From: Nitrosopumilus ureiphilus
Lineage (GTDB): Archaea > Thermoproteota > Nitrososphaeria > Nitrososphaerales > Nitrosopumilaceae
Direction: 5' to 3'
NCBI RefSeq assembly: GCF_013407185.1
Contig: NZ_CP026995.1
Location: 871,578-935,577 of the forward strand
DNA length: 64,000 nucleotides
Each line of letters opens with the position of its first letter. The stretch's first letter is position 1. Below the pieces are notes generated by a model, which saw only the letters and a program-made list of their open reading frames with translations, was not told the origin of the DNA and made no database searches. Below, in pieces: positions 41,455 through 51,646 of the stretch. The position numbers and the translations under genes were made by a program.

Positions 41455-43095
41455 CTATTTTTTCATCTGTTTACGTTTTTCTTCAGTTCTTTTTTCTGAT
41501 TCAAATCTCTCCAAATCATATTCTTTCAAATCAACAAATTTCATAATTTTACTCAAGTTTGGATGTACTTTGTTAATTTCATGAAACATTTGTTGTGCAA
41601 CACATCTATAATCAATATGCCCTTGTGGAACTGTTCTTAGCTCAATTAGATGACAAGCTTCTCTGAGATTAAATTTCATAAAATATGGATAATTGAATGC
41701 AAAGTTTACTACATATTGTCCTTGCTCAGGATATTTTGCTCTGATTTTATCAAATGTTTCTTTAGTTTTATTCATACAATCTTTAAAGTCTTTTTCAATT
41801 CCAAGAATTTTAATCTCATTTGGAATAATGTATCCATGATCTGTTGTAAGCAATTGTCTTTCTAAAGTTAATGCTCTATGTCTGTGAAAATCTCTGAACA
41901 TTCCAAAATTATTACATAAATCGAACGTATAGTAAACTGTTTCAAATGCTCTTGAAGGTCTATGGCGTCTATTTTTTCGGAGTTTGGCAAATTCATTGAT
42001 CATTTTGATTTTGTTCTGAATAGGAATTTTCTTTACTTGTTGTATGATATTTTGATATGATGTACTTGGTGATTGCTCATAAATTACACTGGTAATGATT
42101 TTATCTATTGCATTTTTTTCTGATTCATGATCTACAAGTTTAGTAATTGTTTCTGTGATTGGGTTTGATTTGATTTCCTTTCTAGCTATTGCTTTTGATT
42201 TATTTTTAATATCTTTAAGATATTTTTGAAACGCTTTTCCATATTTGTCATCTGCCCTTCTAACAAATGATTTGATAGTTGTATCCAGTTCTTTTTTGAT
42301 TTTTGAGGCTAAATCTTGCTCTTCTTTAAGTTCAGATGAGCCTAAAACTGTAAGAAGATATTCAAACGCACGTCCATTTCCTGTGATGCCAACATTTGTT
42401 AAAGTTGATGCTGGAAGAAGACCTCTGAGAATATCTAATGCTTTAGCTTTGGTTGATCCTTTGTAAATCATATTTGCAGATTTTACATCAGCTTCATTTT
42501 TTAATTTAGAAAATAATTTTTCTTTTCCATCTATAGAATCTTTAAAACTATATTTTTCTATGGGATATTTTTCTCTAATATAATTTATCATGGGTTCTAT
42601 GTTTTTTGAATAAACATCAAACGAAAAATTACATGTTTCTTCATACATGTCTGCAAATTTTGATTTTGTAATTTCAGGATCTCTGTAAAATCTGTATTTT
42701 CCTTTTTCCTTTTTGTTCCATGCAACATATCTGGATGATTTTTCTAAATATGACAAACCTATTCTTCTGTCTTCGATTTTTTTTACTGCAATGTTTGATA
42801 GTCCTTCAATTGCAATTTGCGCTTCGCCTAATTCTGCAACAGAGTCATCCCCGTATTCTAAAAGTACTCTGTTGTAAAATTCCTCCCCTCTGTTTTTATT
42901 TTTTAAAAATTCATCAAGAAATATTCTCCTCATACTTTTGTCCGTCCTACTATATCTTGACATCAATGCTCCACGATCTACTTGTCTTGGAGTAATTATT
43001 GCAAAGACATTTCCTTCAGTGTTTGAAAAGTGATCTGATAAAATCCTTCTTTCACTATCTGAGAATTCTGACAATATCGATCTCTGGAAACTCAA
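41455..43095 (-). CDS. Double-domain ThyX-like protein (FAD-dependent thymidylate synthase family)
   Basis: The 546-residue protein consists of two ThyX-like halves. The N-half has [14 protein letters not shown] (about 109-122), which keeps the E-x-S-x-R-Y end of the ThyX motif but not the RHR start. The C-half has [11 protein letters not shown] (about 404-414), which keeps RHR but not the Ser-x-Arg end, followed by [17 protein letters not shown]. Canonical ThyX proteins have about 220-250 residues. It may make dTMP with flavin and folate, or be a related flavoprotein. The start is TTG at 43095. Confidence 0.8.
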   Translation of the reverse strand: MSFQRSILSEFSDSERRILSDHFSNTEGNVFAIITPRQVDRGALMSRYSRTDKSMRRIFLDEFLKNKNRGEEFYNRVLLEYGDDSVAELGEAQIAIEGLSNIAVKKIEDRRIGLSYLEKSSRYVAWNKKEKGKYRFYRDPEITKSKFADMYEETCNFSFDVYSKNIEPMINYIREKYPIEKYSFKDSIDGKEKLFSKLKNEADVKSANMIYKGSTKAKALDILRGLLPASTLTNVGITGNGRAFEYLLTVLGSSELKEEQDLASKIKKELDTTIKSFVRRADDKYGKAFQKYLKDIKNKSKAIARKEIKSNPITETITKLVDHESEKNAIDKIITSVIYEQSPSTSYQNIIQQVKKIPIQNKIKMINEFAKLRKNRRHRPSRAFETVYYTFDLCNNFGMFRDFHRHRALTLERQLLTTDHGYIIPNEIKILGIEKDFKDCMNKTKETFDKIRAKYPEQGQYVVNFAFNYPYFMKFNLREACHLIELRTVPQGHIDYRCVAQQMFHEINKVHPNLSKIMKFVDLKEYDLERFESEKRTEEKRKQMKK

Positions 43096-43106
43096 TTATT
43101 AATAGT

Positions 43107-43400
43107 CTATTTCTTTTTTCCAATTTGAATTAGATCGGGGCCCTTGTCTCTGTTTTTATCTTGACCTTTTGCTTGCCATCTCAACAACACTTCTTTGAAC
43201 GATGCTGCATCAGCTTCATTTTCTGTGTACATCAATGTTGTGACCCAAAATCCATTCTTTGCTGTTTTTCCACCAATTGAATTCATCCAGAAATCATTTG
43301 GTAGATTTTCCAAAGCTTTGCTGTTTGGATCTTTTGTGGTTTCAATCCATCTGTTTGCAACAAAATTCAAAATTTGTTCTAACTCTTCTTTTTGAATCAT
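43107..43400 (-). CDS. Conserved hypothetical protein (97 aa)
   Basis: A soluble small protein (MIQKEELEQILNFVANRW ... KNGFWVTTLMYTENEADAAS) with a Lys-rich C-terminus (GKKK). No family is recognised. It lies 11 bases upstream of the ThyX-like gene and is probably co-transcribed with it. Confidence 0.65.
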   Translation of the reverse strand: MIQKEELEQILNFVANRWIETTKDPNSKALENLPNDFWMNSIGGKTAKNGFWVTTLMYTENEADAASFKEVLLRWQAKGQDKNRDKGPDLIQIGKKK

Positions 43401-43532
43401 GAGGCTACTTTTTCCTATCTAAATTTTAAAATTACTGAGACCCTCACGAAGAAAGTTAGTGAATTTAATCTTACCAAAACCAAAAACATTACTTACACTT
43501 TGTCGGTTATACAAATCTCTAAACTATCACAC

Positions 43533-44411
43533 ATGACCCACGACGATATCGAAATAATCGGTAAAAACGTCAAAGACATGTACGGAACATTCATGGGTAA
43601 AGTCGTAGGAACAATAACTGACATTGACGGAAGTATTCAATCCGTTGGCATTGACTGCGGTTCTCAAGGATTGCAGCAAATCCAATATGAGCAACTTGTA
43701 GTACAAGGCGATGTTGTTATTTTCATTCCAAAATGGAGACTCGATTCTCAAAGACTCATTCGTGAAAAACAACTAACTATACGTCGTCTAAAGGCATTGA
43801 TAGATATTGTTTCTGAAAATGATGACATGAAGATAGATGCTGAAATCATTCATGAAAAATACAAGTCAAAACTTGCATCACTAGATGAAACAGAAAGAGA
43901 AATCAAAGCCAAACTTGAGGCAAGATTGACAGAGTTAGATGAACAAATGAAGTCTGCAAAAATGCTATCCTTTGATGCAAAAGTACAATTCAAGAGTAAT
44001 GAAATCTCTGATGCAACATTTGAGACAGTGAAAGCATGTACAACTGAAATAATTGAACATGTAACTCATGAAACAGCTGAAATCGCAAATGTAAAGAGTA
44101 GAATTGCTGATCTTGAATTGGAAGTGCAAGAGATAACTGCCCCTCCGACACCAGACATCCAAGAATCTGCCGTTTCATATCTGGAGACTCCTGAACCACA
44201 ACAAATAGTTCAGACAATTCTTCCAGAAGCGCCAACCGAACCCGTAGTACCACATTCAGAACCAATTGAAGCAACGGTTTCCACAATACCTGAACCTCCA
44301 ACTGAATCTGAAACCACATATGCATTTCCAGAACCACCCCAACAGGTGACAACAGGGACTTCAAAAGACGACAACGATGACGATTGGCTTGCTAGAATGG
44401 AAGCACAATAA
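43533..44411 (+). CDS. cdvA: Cell division protein CdvA
   Basis: The ATG at 43533 (MTHDDIEIIGKNVKDMYGTF) is the natural start; an upstream frame adds 47 unrelated residues. An N-terminal PRC-barrel-like domain (MGKVVGTITDIDGSIQSVG) is followed by a coiled coil (about 75-200), a Pro/Glu-rich linker and a conserved tail (DDDWLARMEAQ) that likely recruits CdvB. CdvA starts the ESCRT-like division machinery at mid-cell on membrane or DNA. cdvB and cdvC are not adjacent, as is usual in Nitrososphaerota. Confidence 0.9.
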   Translation: MTHDDIEIIGKNVKDMYGTFMGKVVGTITDIDGSIQSVGIDCGSQGLQQIQYEQLVVQGDVVIFIPKWRLDSQRLIREKQLTIRRLKALIDIVSENDDMKIDAEIIHEKYKSKLASLDETEREIKAKLEARLTELDEQMKSAKMLSFDAKVQFKSNEISDATFETVKACTTEIIEHVTHETAEIANVKSRIADLELEVQEITAPPTPDIQESAVSYLETPEPQQIVQTILPEAPTEPVVPHSEPIEATVSTIPEPPTESETTYAFPEPPQQVTTGTSKDDNDDDWLARMEAQ

Positions 44412-44466
44412 TTTTTTTAATTTATTTTTTTAACACTTAGAAAGATCCAAGTTCATACACTTTTTG

Positions 44467-46383
44467 ATGGATGAAACATATGATATTGGTCTGGGAAACA
44501 ATGATGTTAATTTAAGAAAAAAGGCTGATTCTGATTTTGTATCATTTTGGGATGAACAGGCAAAAAATCTTTCATGGTTCTCTAATTGGGAAAAGACACT
44601 GGATTGGCAACCTCCTTTTGCTAAATGGTTTGTTGGAGGCACAATTAATGCCTCATTTAATGCCCTAGATGTGCATCAAAAAACCAAATCTGACAAATCT
44701 GCCATATTATGGGAGGGTGAGAATGGTGAATCTCGAGTTATCACTTATGGTGAAATGTTCTCACAAGTCAAAAAGTTCTCAAATGTACTAAAATCACTTG
44801 GAGTCAAAAAAGGCGATCGCGTAACTATCTATCTTCCTATGGTGCCTGAATTGCCAATCACAATGTTGGCATGCGCAAGGATTGGTGCAACTCACACGGT
44901 AATTTTTTCAGGATTTAGTGCAGCTTCTATCAAAGATAGAATAATTGACTCCCACTCAAAAGTTGTTGTTACTGCAGATGGTGGATATCGACGAGGCAAA
45001 ATTGTAAAACTCAAAAAAGTAATTGATGATGCAATCAAAGATATTGATTTTGTGGAACATGTAGTGGTGCTAGAAAGAACAAAAAATGAAATTCCTATCT
45101 CATCCAGAGATAAACTATGGAGTGATTTGATGAATAATGTTTCAGATTCATGTGATGCCGAAAAATTAGATAGCACTCACCCCCTTTACATCTTGTATAC
45201 TTCTGGAACTACTGGCAAACCAAAAGGAGTTTTGCATGGAACCGGCGGCTATTTGACACATTTGTATTCTACTTTCAAGTGGGCATTTGACATTAAAGAT
45301 TCTGATGTCTTTTTTTGTACTGCAGATATTGGTTGGGTAACAGGTCATAGCTATGTTGTCTATGCGCCCCTCTTACATGGTGCAACTCAAGTAATGTATG
45401 AAGGTGCGCCTGATTTTCCTGATGAGTCTCGAATGTGGGATATATTGCAAAAATACAATGTTACAATTTTTTACACAACCCCTACTGCACTGAGGATGTT
45501 TATGAAATTTGGCGATAGCATTCCAAATTCGTTTGATCTTTCTTCGTTAAGATTACTTGGAACTGTAGGCGAACCAATCAATCCAGAAGTATGGAAATGG
45601 TATTTCAAAACTATTGGAAAGGAAAAATGTCCTATTATTGATACTTGGTGGCAGACTGAAACTGGTGGAATGCTGATTTCTCCATTACCTGGATTGGAGA
45701 CAATTCCACTGAAACCTGGTTCTGGAACACGCCCAATTCCTGGGGTGAACATTTCTGTAGTTGATGAAAATGGAAATGATGTATCTCCTAACATCAAAGG
45801 ATATCTTGTAATAAAAAATCCATGGCCTGGAATGCTTTTGACATTATGGGGTGATGATGAAAAATACAACACTGTCTACTGGTCAAAATATGAGAATTGT
45901 TACTATCCTGGAGATTATGCTCTAAAAGATGATGATGGTTATCTTTGGTTGCTTGGTCGCGCAGATGATGTTCTAAAAGTTGCGGGACATAGAATAGGAA
46001 CAGCAGAACTTGAAAGCTGTATTGTGTCTCATTCAGGTATAGCAGAATCAGCAGTATGTGGAATTCCTGACGATGTCAAAGGTGAGGTAATTATTGCATT
46101 TGTTGTTTTAAAACAAGGGATTACTGATTCTAAAATATTAGAAAAAGAAATTTCTGATAAAATAAGAAATGATATTGGTGCAATTGCCACCCCGAAACAA
46201 ATCTATTTTGTTTCAAAACTTCCAAAAACACGTAGTGGAAAAATTATGCGGAGGTTACTAAAAGCAATTGCAAATAATGAAAAGATTGGTGATGTAAGCA
46301 CTCTAGAAGATGGGGCTGCCGTCACTGAAGTACAAAATGCATTTGAAGATATTCAAAAATCAATAAAAGAACATTCTGGATAG
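44467..46383 (+). CDS. acs: Acetyl-CoA synthetase (AMP-forming)
   Basis: The adenylate-forming enzyme has the P-loop YTSGTTGKPKGVLHGTGGY, the WWQTETGG motif, GRADDVLKVAGHRIG and the C-terminal SGKIMRRLLK with the catalytic, acetylatable Lys. The length of 638 residues is typical. It activates acetate or a similar short acid. The 3-hydroxypropionate and 4-hydroxybutyrate activation of this group is known to use ADP-forming enzymes, so a direct place in the carbon cycle is not implied. The start is ATG 44467, three bases after a TTG. Confidence 0.93.
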   Translation: MDETYDIGLGNNDVNLRKKADSDFVSFWDEQAKNLSWFSNWEKTLDWQPPFAKWFVGGTINASFNALDVHQKTKSDKSAILWEGENGESRVITYGEMFSQVKKFSNVLKSLGVKKGDRVTIYLPMVPELPITMLACARIGATHTVIFSGFSAASIKDRIIDSHSKVVVTADGGYRRGKIVKLKKVIDDAIKDIDFVEHVVVLERTKNEIPISSRDKLWSDLMNNVSDSCDAEKLDSTHPLYILYTSGTTGKPKGVLHGTGGYLTHLYSTFKWAFDIKDSDVFFCTADIGWVTGHSYVVYAPLLHGATQVMYEGAPDFPDESRMWDILQKYNVTIFYTTPTALRMFMKFGDSIPNSFDLSSLRLLGTVGEPINPEVWKWYFKTIGKEKCPIIDTWWQTETGGMLISPLPGLETIPLKPGSGTRPIPGVNISVVDENGNDVSPNIKGYLVIKNPWPGMLLTLWGDDEKYNTVYWSKYENCYYPGDYALKDDDGYLWLLGRADDVLKVAGHRIGTAELESCIVSHSGIAESAVCGIPDDVKGEVIIAFVVLKQGITDSKILEKEISDKIRNDIGAIATPKQIYFVSKLPKTRSGKIMRRLLKAIANNEKIGDVSTLEDGAAVTEVQNAFEDIQKSIKEHSG

Positions 46384-46384
46384 A

Positions 46385-46912
46385 TTATTTTAGTTCTGAG
46401 AGATTAACTTGCAATAACATGTCAAACATTTTTTTAAGTCCATTATACTCTGATTTTGAATTCTCATCTAATTGATCATATTCTTTTTCTTTAATTTCGT
46501 TTAATCTGTTTTCTGCTTCTCTGAAAAATTCTTTGTATTCTTTTATCTTTTCATTGCTCATTTGAGTTAGATCGAAGATTACTGTATTGCTACCAAGTAA
46601 ATTATTATTTTCATCATAAATGCTTGTTGCCTGTAACAATCCTGGAAATGTACTTTCATCTTGTCTTTTGAATGTGATTTTCCTATCTGTGACTTTTCCA
46701 GTCTCAAACCATATTTTCAGGGACTCATTCATTGCCTCCCAGGATTCTTTGGTTATGTGCTCAAAAATTGACCTGCCTAGAATCTCTGATTTGGCATACC
46801 TCAAGTTTGCTGCATATGTTGAGTTACAATCCAAAATAATTCCAATTGAATTAATTCTCCTCCACATAACTGGGGCATCTTTGAGTGTCTTTCTTGCTTC
46901 TGTCTGAGACAT
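46385..46912 (-). CDS. PAS-domain protein
   Basis: Residues about 14-125 form a PAS fold (IGIILDCNSTYAANLRYAKS EILGRSIFEHI ... LLQATSIYDENNNLLGSNTVIFDLT). A charged helical tail follows (FFREAENRLNEIKEKEYDQL). No kinase or other output domain is attached, so it may act through protein contact. It is convergent with acs. The following spacer (46913-47344) shows no gene. Confidence 0.83.
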   Translation of the reverse strand: MSQTEARKTLKDAPVMWRRINSIGIILDCNSTYAANLRYAKSEILGRSIFEHITKESWEAMNESLKIWFETGKVTDRKITFKRQDESTFPGLLQATSIYDENNNLLGSNTVIFDLTQMSNEKIKEYKEFFREAENRLNEIKEKEYDQLDENSKSEYNGLKKMFDMLLQVNLSELK

Positions 46913-47344
46913 TTTTTTGATTAATCAAGACTAGTAATTAAACTAAAAATTCTCGAACCAATCTGAATAAAATCCTTAATCTATTATTTACGACAAAAGG
47001 AAGAAACCGGATTAGGACTTGGCATCATGCAAGCAAATCATTGAAATGCATGGGAGAGCAATTAATGTGAAAAATAATCTATATGTCCTTTTCCATTACT
47101 TTGCCAAATAATTTTTCGCCTTAATCTAAAAACACTGGTTGGGGTTGAAAATTTACATTTATTTTTTCATAGTTTGACTTTAATGAAATACTTTATTCAA
47201 AAAAGCGACTTTTCATTAGAATTTTTCTTGATTTTGCTTTAATTGTGAATTAAGTTTGTAACTAGTCTGATTGCTACACTTGTTAGTTTTAAGTTTGAAC
47301 TATAATTTAAAGTGGGAAATATTGACTATTTCTTTTAATAAATA
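46913..47344. other. Intergenic spacer without recognised features
   Basis: About 430 bases between the PAS gene and the end of the TSP3-repeat gene. It is very AT-rich. I see no convincing ORF, RNA gene or repeat in it. Confidence 0.5.
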
Positions 47345-48913
47345 CTATGATAACGGAGTAATCATTACTAGTCCTGCATCATTTGGAACGAATCTTATCA
47401 TGGCAATATCTTCTCCCAAGACATTATTTTTTGCACTCAAATCCCTTGGAATCTGACCATTTACAGTTACTACCATTTTTGATGTGACAAATTCACTAGG
47501 AATGTACATTACAACATATTGTGGTCTGTCAATAGAAAATGAGATCATATTCACTTTAGGGATGAATTGAAAGTCAGAAATTACTGCAGGACTTTGTATA
47601 TCGATAATTTTTGAAGTTCCTTCAATGAATTGGGGTTGAAATTTTTCTCGTATATCTTCAGTAAGTGGTTTGATTTCATATTTTTCTGAATCTTGAATTT
47701 CTAATCGTAATCCTTCAAGGCAGTAATTTTGACTTTGTTGATCTTCAATTAGTTTACATGATTTTGAACCCTCCTCAAGATCATGATTGGTGAAAAATGC
47801 CAAAGTAGTTCCAATAGACATACTACATTCAACAAAATCAACATTATCTAGTTTAGATTCATTACAAAGATTGGAAACAGCATCAGATGTTATTCCTTGT
47901 CTGGTTAGAACGTTGTCCGTGTATTGCATCATTACACCTTTCATACAGAGCCTGTTTTGGTAAAATGACATGTCATGGCACTTTTCCAATGAAGAGCCCA
48001 AATCTTCACCAAAATAATGTACCAATCCATGCCCCAATCCGTGAACACAGTCTTGATAGTTTGAAGATCCTATCAATCCATTACAAATTACTTTATAATC
48101 CGATGGGAGTGATTTGTTTTTTTCTTGCTCATCATGAAAATAAGCAGATAACACACCATGAAAATAACCTCCTCTGCACATGGTTCCATCCATTCCAATT
48201 AGATTTTCAGCGACATTGGGTTTTTTATTAAATGCAACATGTCCTACTTCGTGAGAAACAAAGTGACAGTCATCTATTGCACCCAGTTTAGATAATGCAA
48301 TGGATAACTCTAAAGCATCAGAGTTATTTTCCTCATTTTCAGCCAGAACCCCAAAGAAATTAGAATAACATAGTAGACGTGATGAGCCATCATCCATTTT
48401 TGCACAATCTTTTATGTTTTGAAGATATTTTATTGCCAAATCCTCTGAAGATAAAGTAGGATCATTATCTACTATATCCAATATCCCATCATTGTCATCA
48501 TCATCATCTTTTGTCGAGCCTATCCCATCAAAATCAAAATCTGCCCACTCGGTAGGATCAGTGTCAAAGAAATCAAGAGAGTCCAATATCCCATCATTGT
48601 CATCATCATCATCTTTGTTATCCCCTATAGAGTCAAAATCGATGTCACTCCATTCAGAAGATTCATTGTCAAAGGCATCTACTTCATCAGAAAAACCATC
48701 ATTGTCATCATCAGAATCACATTCATCACCTAAAGAATCTGAATCAAAATCAGTCTGGTCTATGTTTGGATTATCAATACAGTTATCAAAAAAATCTGTA
48801 ACGCCATCATTATCTTTATCTGCAAAAGTTACCACATTGGACCAGGATAGTATAGAAATAGACATTGAAATTGCTAATGCAACCAATAGAAATTTGATCT
48901 TTTTGTTAATCAT
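47345..48913 (-). CDS. Secreted TSP3-repeat protein with unrecognised His/Cys-rich domain
   Basis: The ATG at 48913 starts MINKKIKFLLVALAISMS, a signal peptide. Residues about 30-150 are thrombospondin type 3 calcium repeats ([25 protein letters not shown]). The next 270 residues carry CHFVSHEVGHVAF, MCRGGYFHGVLSAYF, DCVHGLGHGLVHY and GVMMQYTDN, with many further Cys. The final 100 residues form a beta domain (SPAVISDFQFIP... KMVVTVNGQIPRD). The conserved His pattern suggests a metal site. A paralogue lies at 56875. It is probably extracellular; function unknown. Confidence 0.8.
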   Translation of the reverse strand: MINKKIKFLLVALAISMSISILSWSNVVTFADKDNDGVTDFFDNCIDNPNIDQTDFDSDSLGDECDSDDDNDGFSDEVDAFDNESSEWSDIDFDSIGDNKDDDDDNDGILDSLDFFDTDPTEWADFDFDGIGSTKDDDDDNDGILDIVDNDPTLSSEDLAIKYLQNIKDCAKMDDGSSRLLCYSNFFGVLAENEENNSDALELSIALSKLGAIDDCHFVSHEVGHVAFNKKPNVAENLIGMDGTMCRGGYFHGVLSAYFHDEQEKNKSLPSDYKVICNGLIGSSNYQDCVHGLGHGLVHYFGEDLGSSLEKCHDMSFYQNRLCMKGVMMQYTDNVLTRQGITSDAVSNLCNESKLDNVDFVECSMSIGTTLAFFTNHDLEEGSKSCKLIEDQQSQNYCLEGLRLEIQDSEKYEIKPLTEDIREKFQPQFIEGTSKIIDIQSPAVISDFQFIPKVNMISFSIDRPQYVVMYIPSEFVTSKMVVTVNGQIPRDLSAKNNVLGEDIAMIRFVPNDAGLVMITPLS

Positions 48914-49116
48914 ACCGTGCGATTTCCGTAAGATCAATTACACAATTCAGCATTTTAGGATATCTACTCAATTATAATCATCTTAAGTGCTACAATTTTT
49001 TGATTTGTGTTTGGGATTATCTAGATGGTTGAAATTCTAAATTTCTTGATTATGAACTATTAAGTATGGATTAACTTTGTTAACTTAGGTTTAACTTTTA
49101 ACATAATTGTTGTTCT

Positions 49117-49332
49117 ATGATGGGTTATTGTTCAGGTAGATGTAAACAATTCAAAGCTATCAAACCAAGACAAATTGGCAGATATGCATCTGGACAAAAA
49201 AGATGCAATTTTTGCGAAATATTTCTAAACTATGATGGATTAAAGTGTCCTTGTTGTAATAAACAACTAAGAACCCTGCCTAGAAGTAGAAAAAATAAAG
49301 AATCACTTCTATCTCAAATTGAATCATTCTAG
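49117..49332 (+). CDS. Small zinc-finger protein (71 aa)
   Basis: It reads MMGYCSGRCKQFKAIK, CNFCEIFLNYDG and KCPCCNKQLRTLPRSRKNK: three pairs of Cys and a basic tail. It is paralogous to the protein at 55242-55451 (CDNFK, CSCCCRFLRIDK, CPCCNATLRSSPKNK). I recall such proteins as common in Nitrososphaerota; the role is unknown, with the basic tail suggesting nucleic acid contact. It is divergent from the TSP3 gene. Confidence 0.72.
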   Translation: MMGYCSGRCKQFKAIKPRQIGRYASGQKRCNFCEIFLNYDGLKCPCCNKQLRTLPRSRKNKESLLSQIESF

Positions 49333-49396
49333 GTTCAGAGATAGTCGATTAACAATGTTAAGGAACCACTAAAAGGAATATTTTCTAAAAATATTC

Positions 49397-49474
49397 ATGG
49401 GTTTGGGTGTAAAAATTATAATTTTTGCAATCGTAGCAATTCTTGTACAAATATTTGGAATTGTTTTATTGTAA
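49397..49474 (+). CDS. Possible single-helix micropeptide (25 aa)
   Basis: The frame MGLGVKIIIFAIVAILVQIF ends GIVLL and is almost entirely one membrane helix. The ATG lies 64 bases after the zinc-finger gene. Such peptides are hard to prove from sequence. Confidence 0.35.
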   Translation: MGLGVKIIIFAIVAILVQIFGIVLL

Positions 49475-49546
49475 TTATATCTTTAAGATGTATTGTTTTA
49501 CCACAAGAATAAGTCAAACTCGAATTATAAAAGATGAATTTGTTAG

Positions 49547-50569
49547 CTAAAACCACTGGTCTAAATTTTGACTTTTTCTCTCTAATGCCTTTTTCAATCT
49601 GTTTAATGTAGATTGAATTCTCTCTTCTGAGAAACTTCTTTCTTTTACTAAATAGTTTGTCATTCCTTCATAATCTACTTCGTTAAAAATAATCTCGTCG
49701 ACATCTGCAACTTCTGGATCGAGAAAAATTTTCCGAATTTGCTGAAAATCAATTTCTTGGAGTTGCTCTTGAATTTGTGGGATATCTTCTAATCTTGAAT
49801 GTTGTTTTATCATTTTTAATGCAGTTTTTGGACCAATCCTATCAAAACCATTGGGATTAAAATCCGTTCCAATTAAAATACCGATATCGATTAATTGCTC
49901 TCTTGTCAATTCTAATGCTTCTAGTGTTTTTTGTGTTTCAATTATTTCTGGCACTATGTCGATGTAGGTATTTCTGTTAGGTATTTTTCTTCTTCCGCTG
50001 TTAGTGAAATTTCTTATCAATCTTTTGGCTCCACATAAAATGGAATCAAAATCTTGACTTGCAGAAGCATAAGCTTGTCCTGTATTTGTGAGATGTGCTG
50101 CTGTTGCTTCTCCTTCTGATGGCGCATCAATATATGGAATGCCAAAATACGTTAGAATTTGTTTTGACTCTCTAACCATGCCATCTTTCATGCTAGTTGT
50201 CTGTTGAGCATATTTTCTTGCGTCTTCCATATTTCCTGCAGCTACTGCTTTTTCATATTTTACAGTTGCATCCTTTTTGATCTGTTTTCTACGCTCAATT
50301 TCGGCTGTTTTTAGCGATGGTGGTTTTCCATCAAACACGTAAACTGGTTTTATTCCTAATGAGAGAAAATTGACATTTCTGTAAAGTAATCCACTTAGAT
50401 GACTTGTAATTCTTCCTTCAGAATCTGATAGTTGTAATCCATCTGGGCCTCTAATACTTGCTAGAAATTGATAAATTGCATTGTATGCATCAATTGCAAT
50501 TACTTTTGTTGAAAATGCCTCCAGAGTTGTTTTCTCTCTTACTACCAAATCTTTTAGGTTTAAGCCCAT
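49547..50569 (-). CDS. fen: Flap endonuclease 1
   Basis: Fen1 removes 5' flaps in Okazaki fragment processing and repair. The N and I nuclease regions are clear: [48 protein letters not shown] and [13 protein letters not shown] with the metal-binding acids. The end QNLDQWF is a PIP box (QxxLxxWF) for PCNA. The length of 340 residues is normal. Confidence 0.97.
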   Translation of the reverse strand: MGLNLKDLVVREKTTLEAFSTKVIAIDAYNAIYQFLASIRGPDGLQLSDSEGRITSHLSGLLYRNVNFLSLGIKPVYVFDGKPPSLKTAEIERRKQIKKDATVKYEKAVAAGNMEDARKYAQQTTSMKDGMVRESKQILTYFGIPYIDAPSEGEATAAHLTNTGQAYASASQDFDSILCGAKRLIRNFTNSGRRKIPNRNTYIDIVPEIIETQKTLEALELTREQLIDIGILIGTDFNPNGFDRIGPKTALKMIKQHSRLEDIPQIQEQLQEIDFQQIRKIFLDPEVADVDEIIFNEVDYEGMTNYLVKERSFSEERIQSTLNRLKKALERKSQNLDQWF

Positions 50570-50715
50570 ATAGATTTCTAGTAATTTTGTTCTATTTTGT
50601 GTTTATGATTCATCTATGATTCATCTATAATCGTTATTTTGGATATTTCATTTCTTTTATTCTGCATTTGTCTAAAAATCGATTTTAATATGTCTGTGAT
50701 TTGTAAAAAAACACA

Positions 50716-50985
50716 ATGGTAAAACTATCATTACCTTCACGTCTGGAGGATAAAATTTTTAAAATAAAATTTGATTCTACTGACAAGGCATCTGAGATTA
50801 TTTCATATTTTCCTTTATCAGAATCCGAAATGCAAGAAATTCTTTCGATTTTACATACCAAGTGATTTAAGGAGATTCGCTCAATTTTTGCAGATAAAAT
50901 AACTACCAAAGAATGGGAAAATACCAAAGAACAAATCAAAAAGAAATTCATGGATGAATTATTTGATATTGATGATGTGCCTTAG
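50716..50985 (+). pseudogene. Hypothetical small helical protein interrupted by TGA
   Basis: The frame from ATG 50716 reads MVKLSLPSRLEDKIFKIKFD ... EMQEILSILHTK, then TGA at 50863-50865, then FKEIRSIFADKITTKEWENT and KEQIKKKFMDELFDIDDVP to TAG at 50983. Both parts share the same charged helical style, as of one 89-residue protein. The opposite-strand frame (50685-50951) is a shadow. Confidence 0.6.
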
Positions 50986-51030
50986 TTTTGTACTGATTTG
51001 CTTTATTATGGAGAAAATTTCACAATAGGT

Positions 51031-51115
51031 GCCGGGATAGCCAAGTGGTACGGCGGCCGTCTCGAAAACGGCTACGCGTAAGCGTGCAGGGGTTCGAATC
51101 CCTTTCCCGGCGCCA
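51031..51115 (+). tRNA. tRNA-Ser (CGA)
   Basis: The acceptor GCCGGGA pairs with TCCCGGC, followed by discriminator G and an encoded CCA. The anticodon stem GCCGT/ACGGC encloses CTCGAAA, giving anticodon CGA. The long variable arm (ACGC/GCGT) and the T arm GGGGTTCGAATCCC fit a class II serine tRNA. No intron is present. Confidence 0.96.
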
Positions 51116-51249
51116 TGGCTTTAACGCAAATTTCAAAGCCCTTACTTTTTGGCATGTTTTAGGAACACAATTTATCAGAAAACGACACAAGAATGGTTCA
51201 GACATCTTAGGAATCAAATCGGATGTAGTCACTCATTAAAAGAAAAAGT

Positions 51250-51590
51250 CTATCTTGGAAAATAAAACATCACAGCAACACCAATCAAAACTATTAAAGA
51301 ACCAATAATCTCAAATCTGTCTGGTTTTTTCTTGTCAATCCAATAACCCCAAATTATTGATGATACAACAAAGATTCTCCATAGGTAGCATAGACTTTAC
51401 CAAAATCCGCAGGTTGGAATATCATGATAATTCCATATGAAAATAAAATTAAATCTCCGATAACTCCAAATATTTTTCTTTTATCAATTCGTAACCATTT
51501 CCATACAAAATAGCCTCCACCAATCTCACAAAGACCATCTAGGAAAAATAGTAGAATTGAAATAAAAAAATTCTTTGATTGTTCACCCAT
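51250..51590 (-). pseudogene. UPF0060 (YnfA-like) membrane protein with frameshift
   Basis: From ATG 51590 the frame gives LLFFLDGLCEIGGGYFVWKW and QPADFGKVYATYG, clear UPF0060 signatures, then goes to an early stop near 51354. In the next frame the expected ending appears: VVSSIIWGYWIDKKKPDRFE and IIGSLIVLIGVAVMF...FPR, stopping at 51250. A single missing base near 51370-51380 explains both. The family comprises four-helix, SMR-like membrane proteins. Confidence 0.8.
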
Positions 51591-51646
51591 TATAATACAA
51601 AATGGAATAAAGATTCTATATTATAACTAATTTAGAGAAAATAGAC

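Noticed and set aside
50685-50951. Minus-strand frame of 88 codons
   Set aside because: It mirrors the interrupted plus-strand frame at 50716-50985, which has the more protein-like composition.
51045-51239. Frame after tRNA-Ser resembling an integrase tail (TFWHVLGTQFIRKRH)
   Set aside because: The start lies inside the tRNA, catalytic residues are not visible, and no direct repeat of the tRNA 3' end was found, so an integrated element is not supported.
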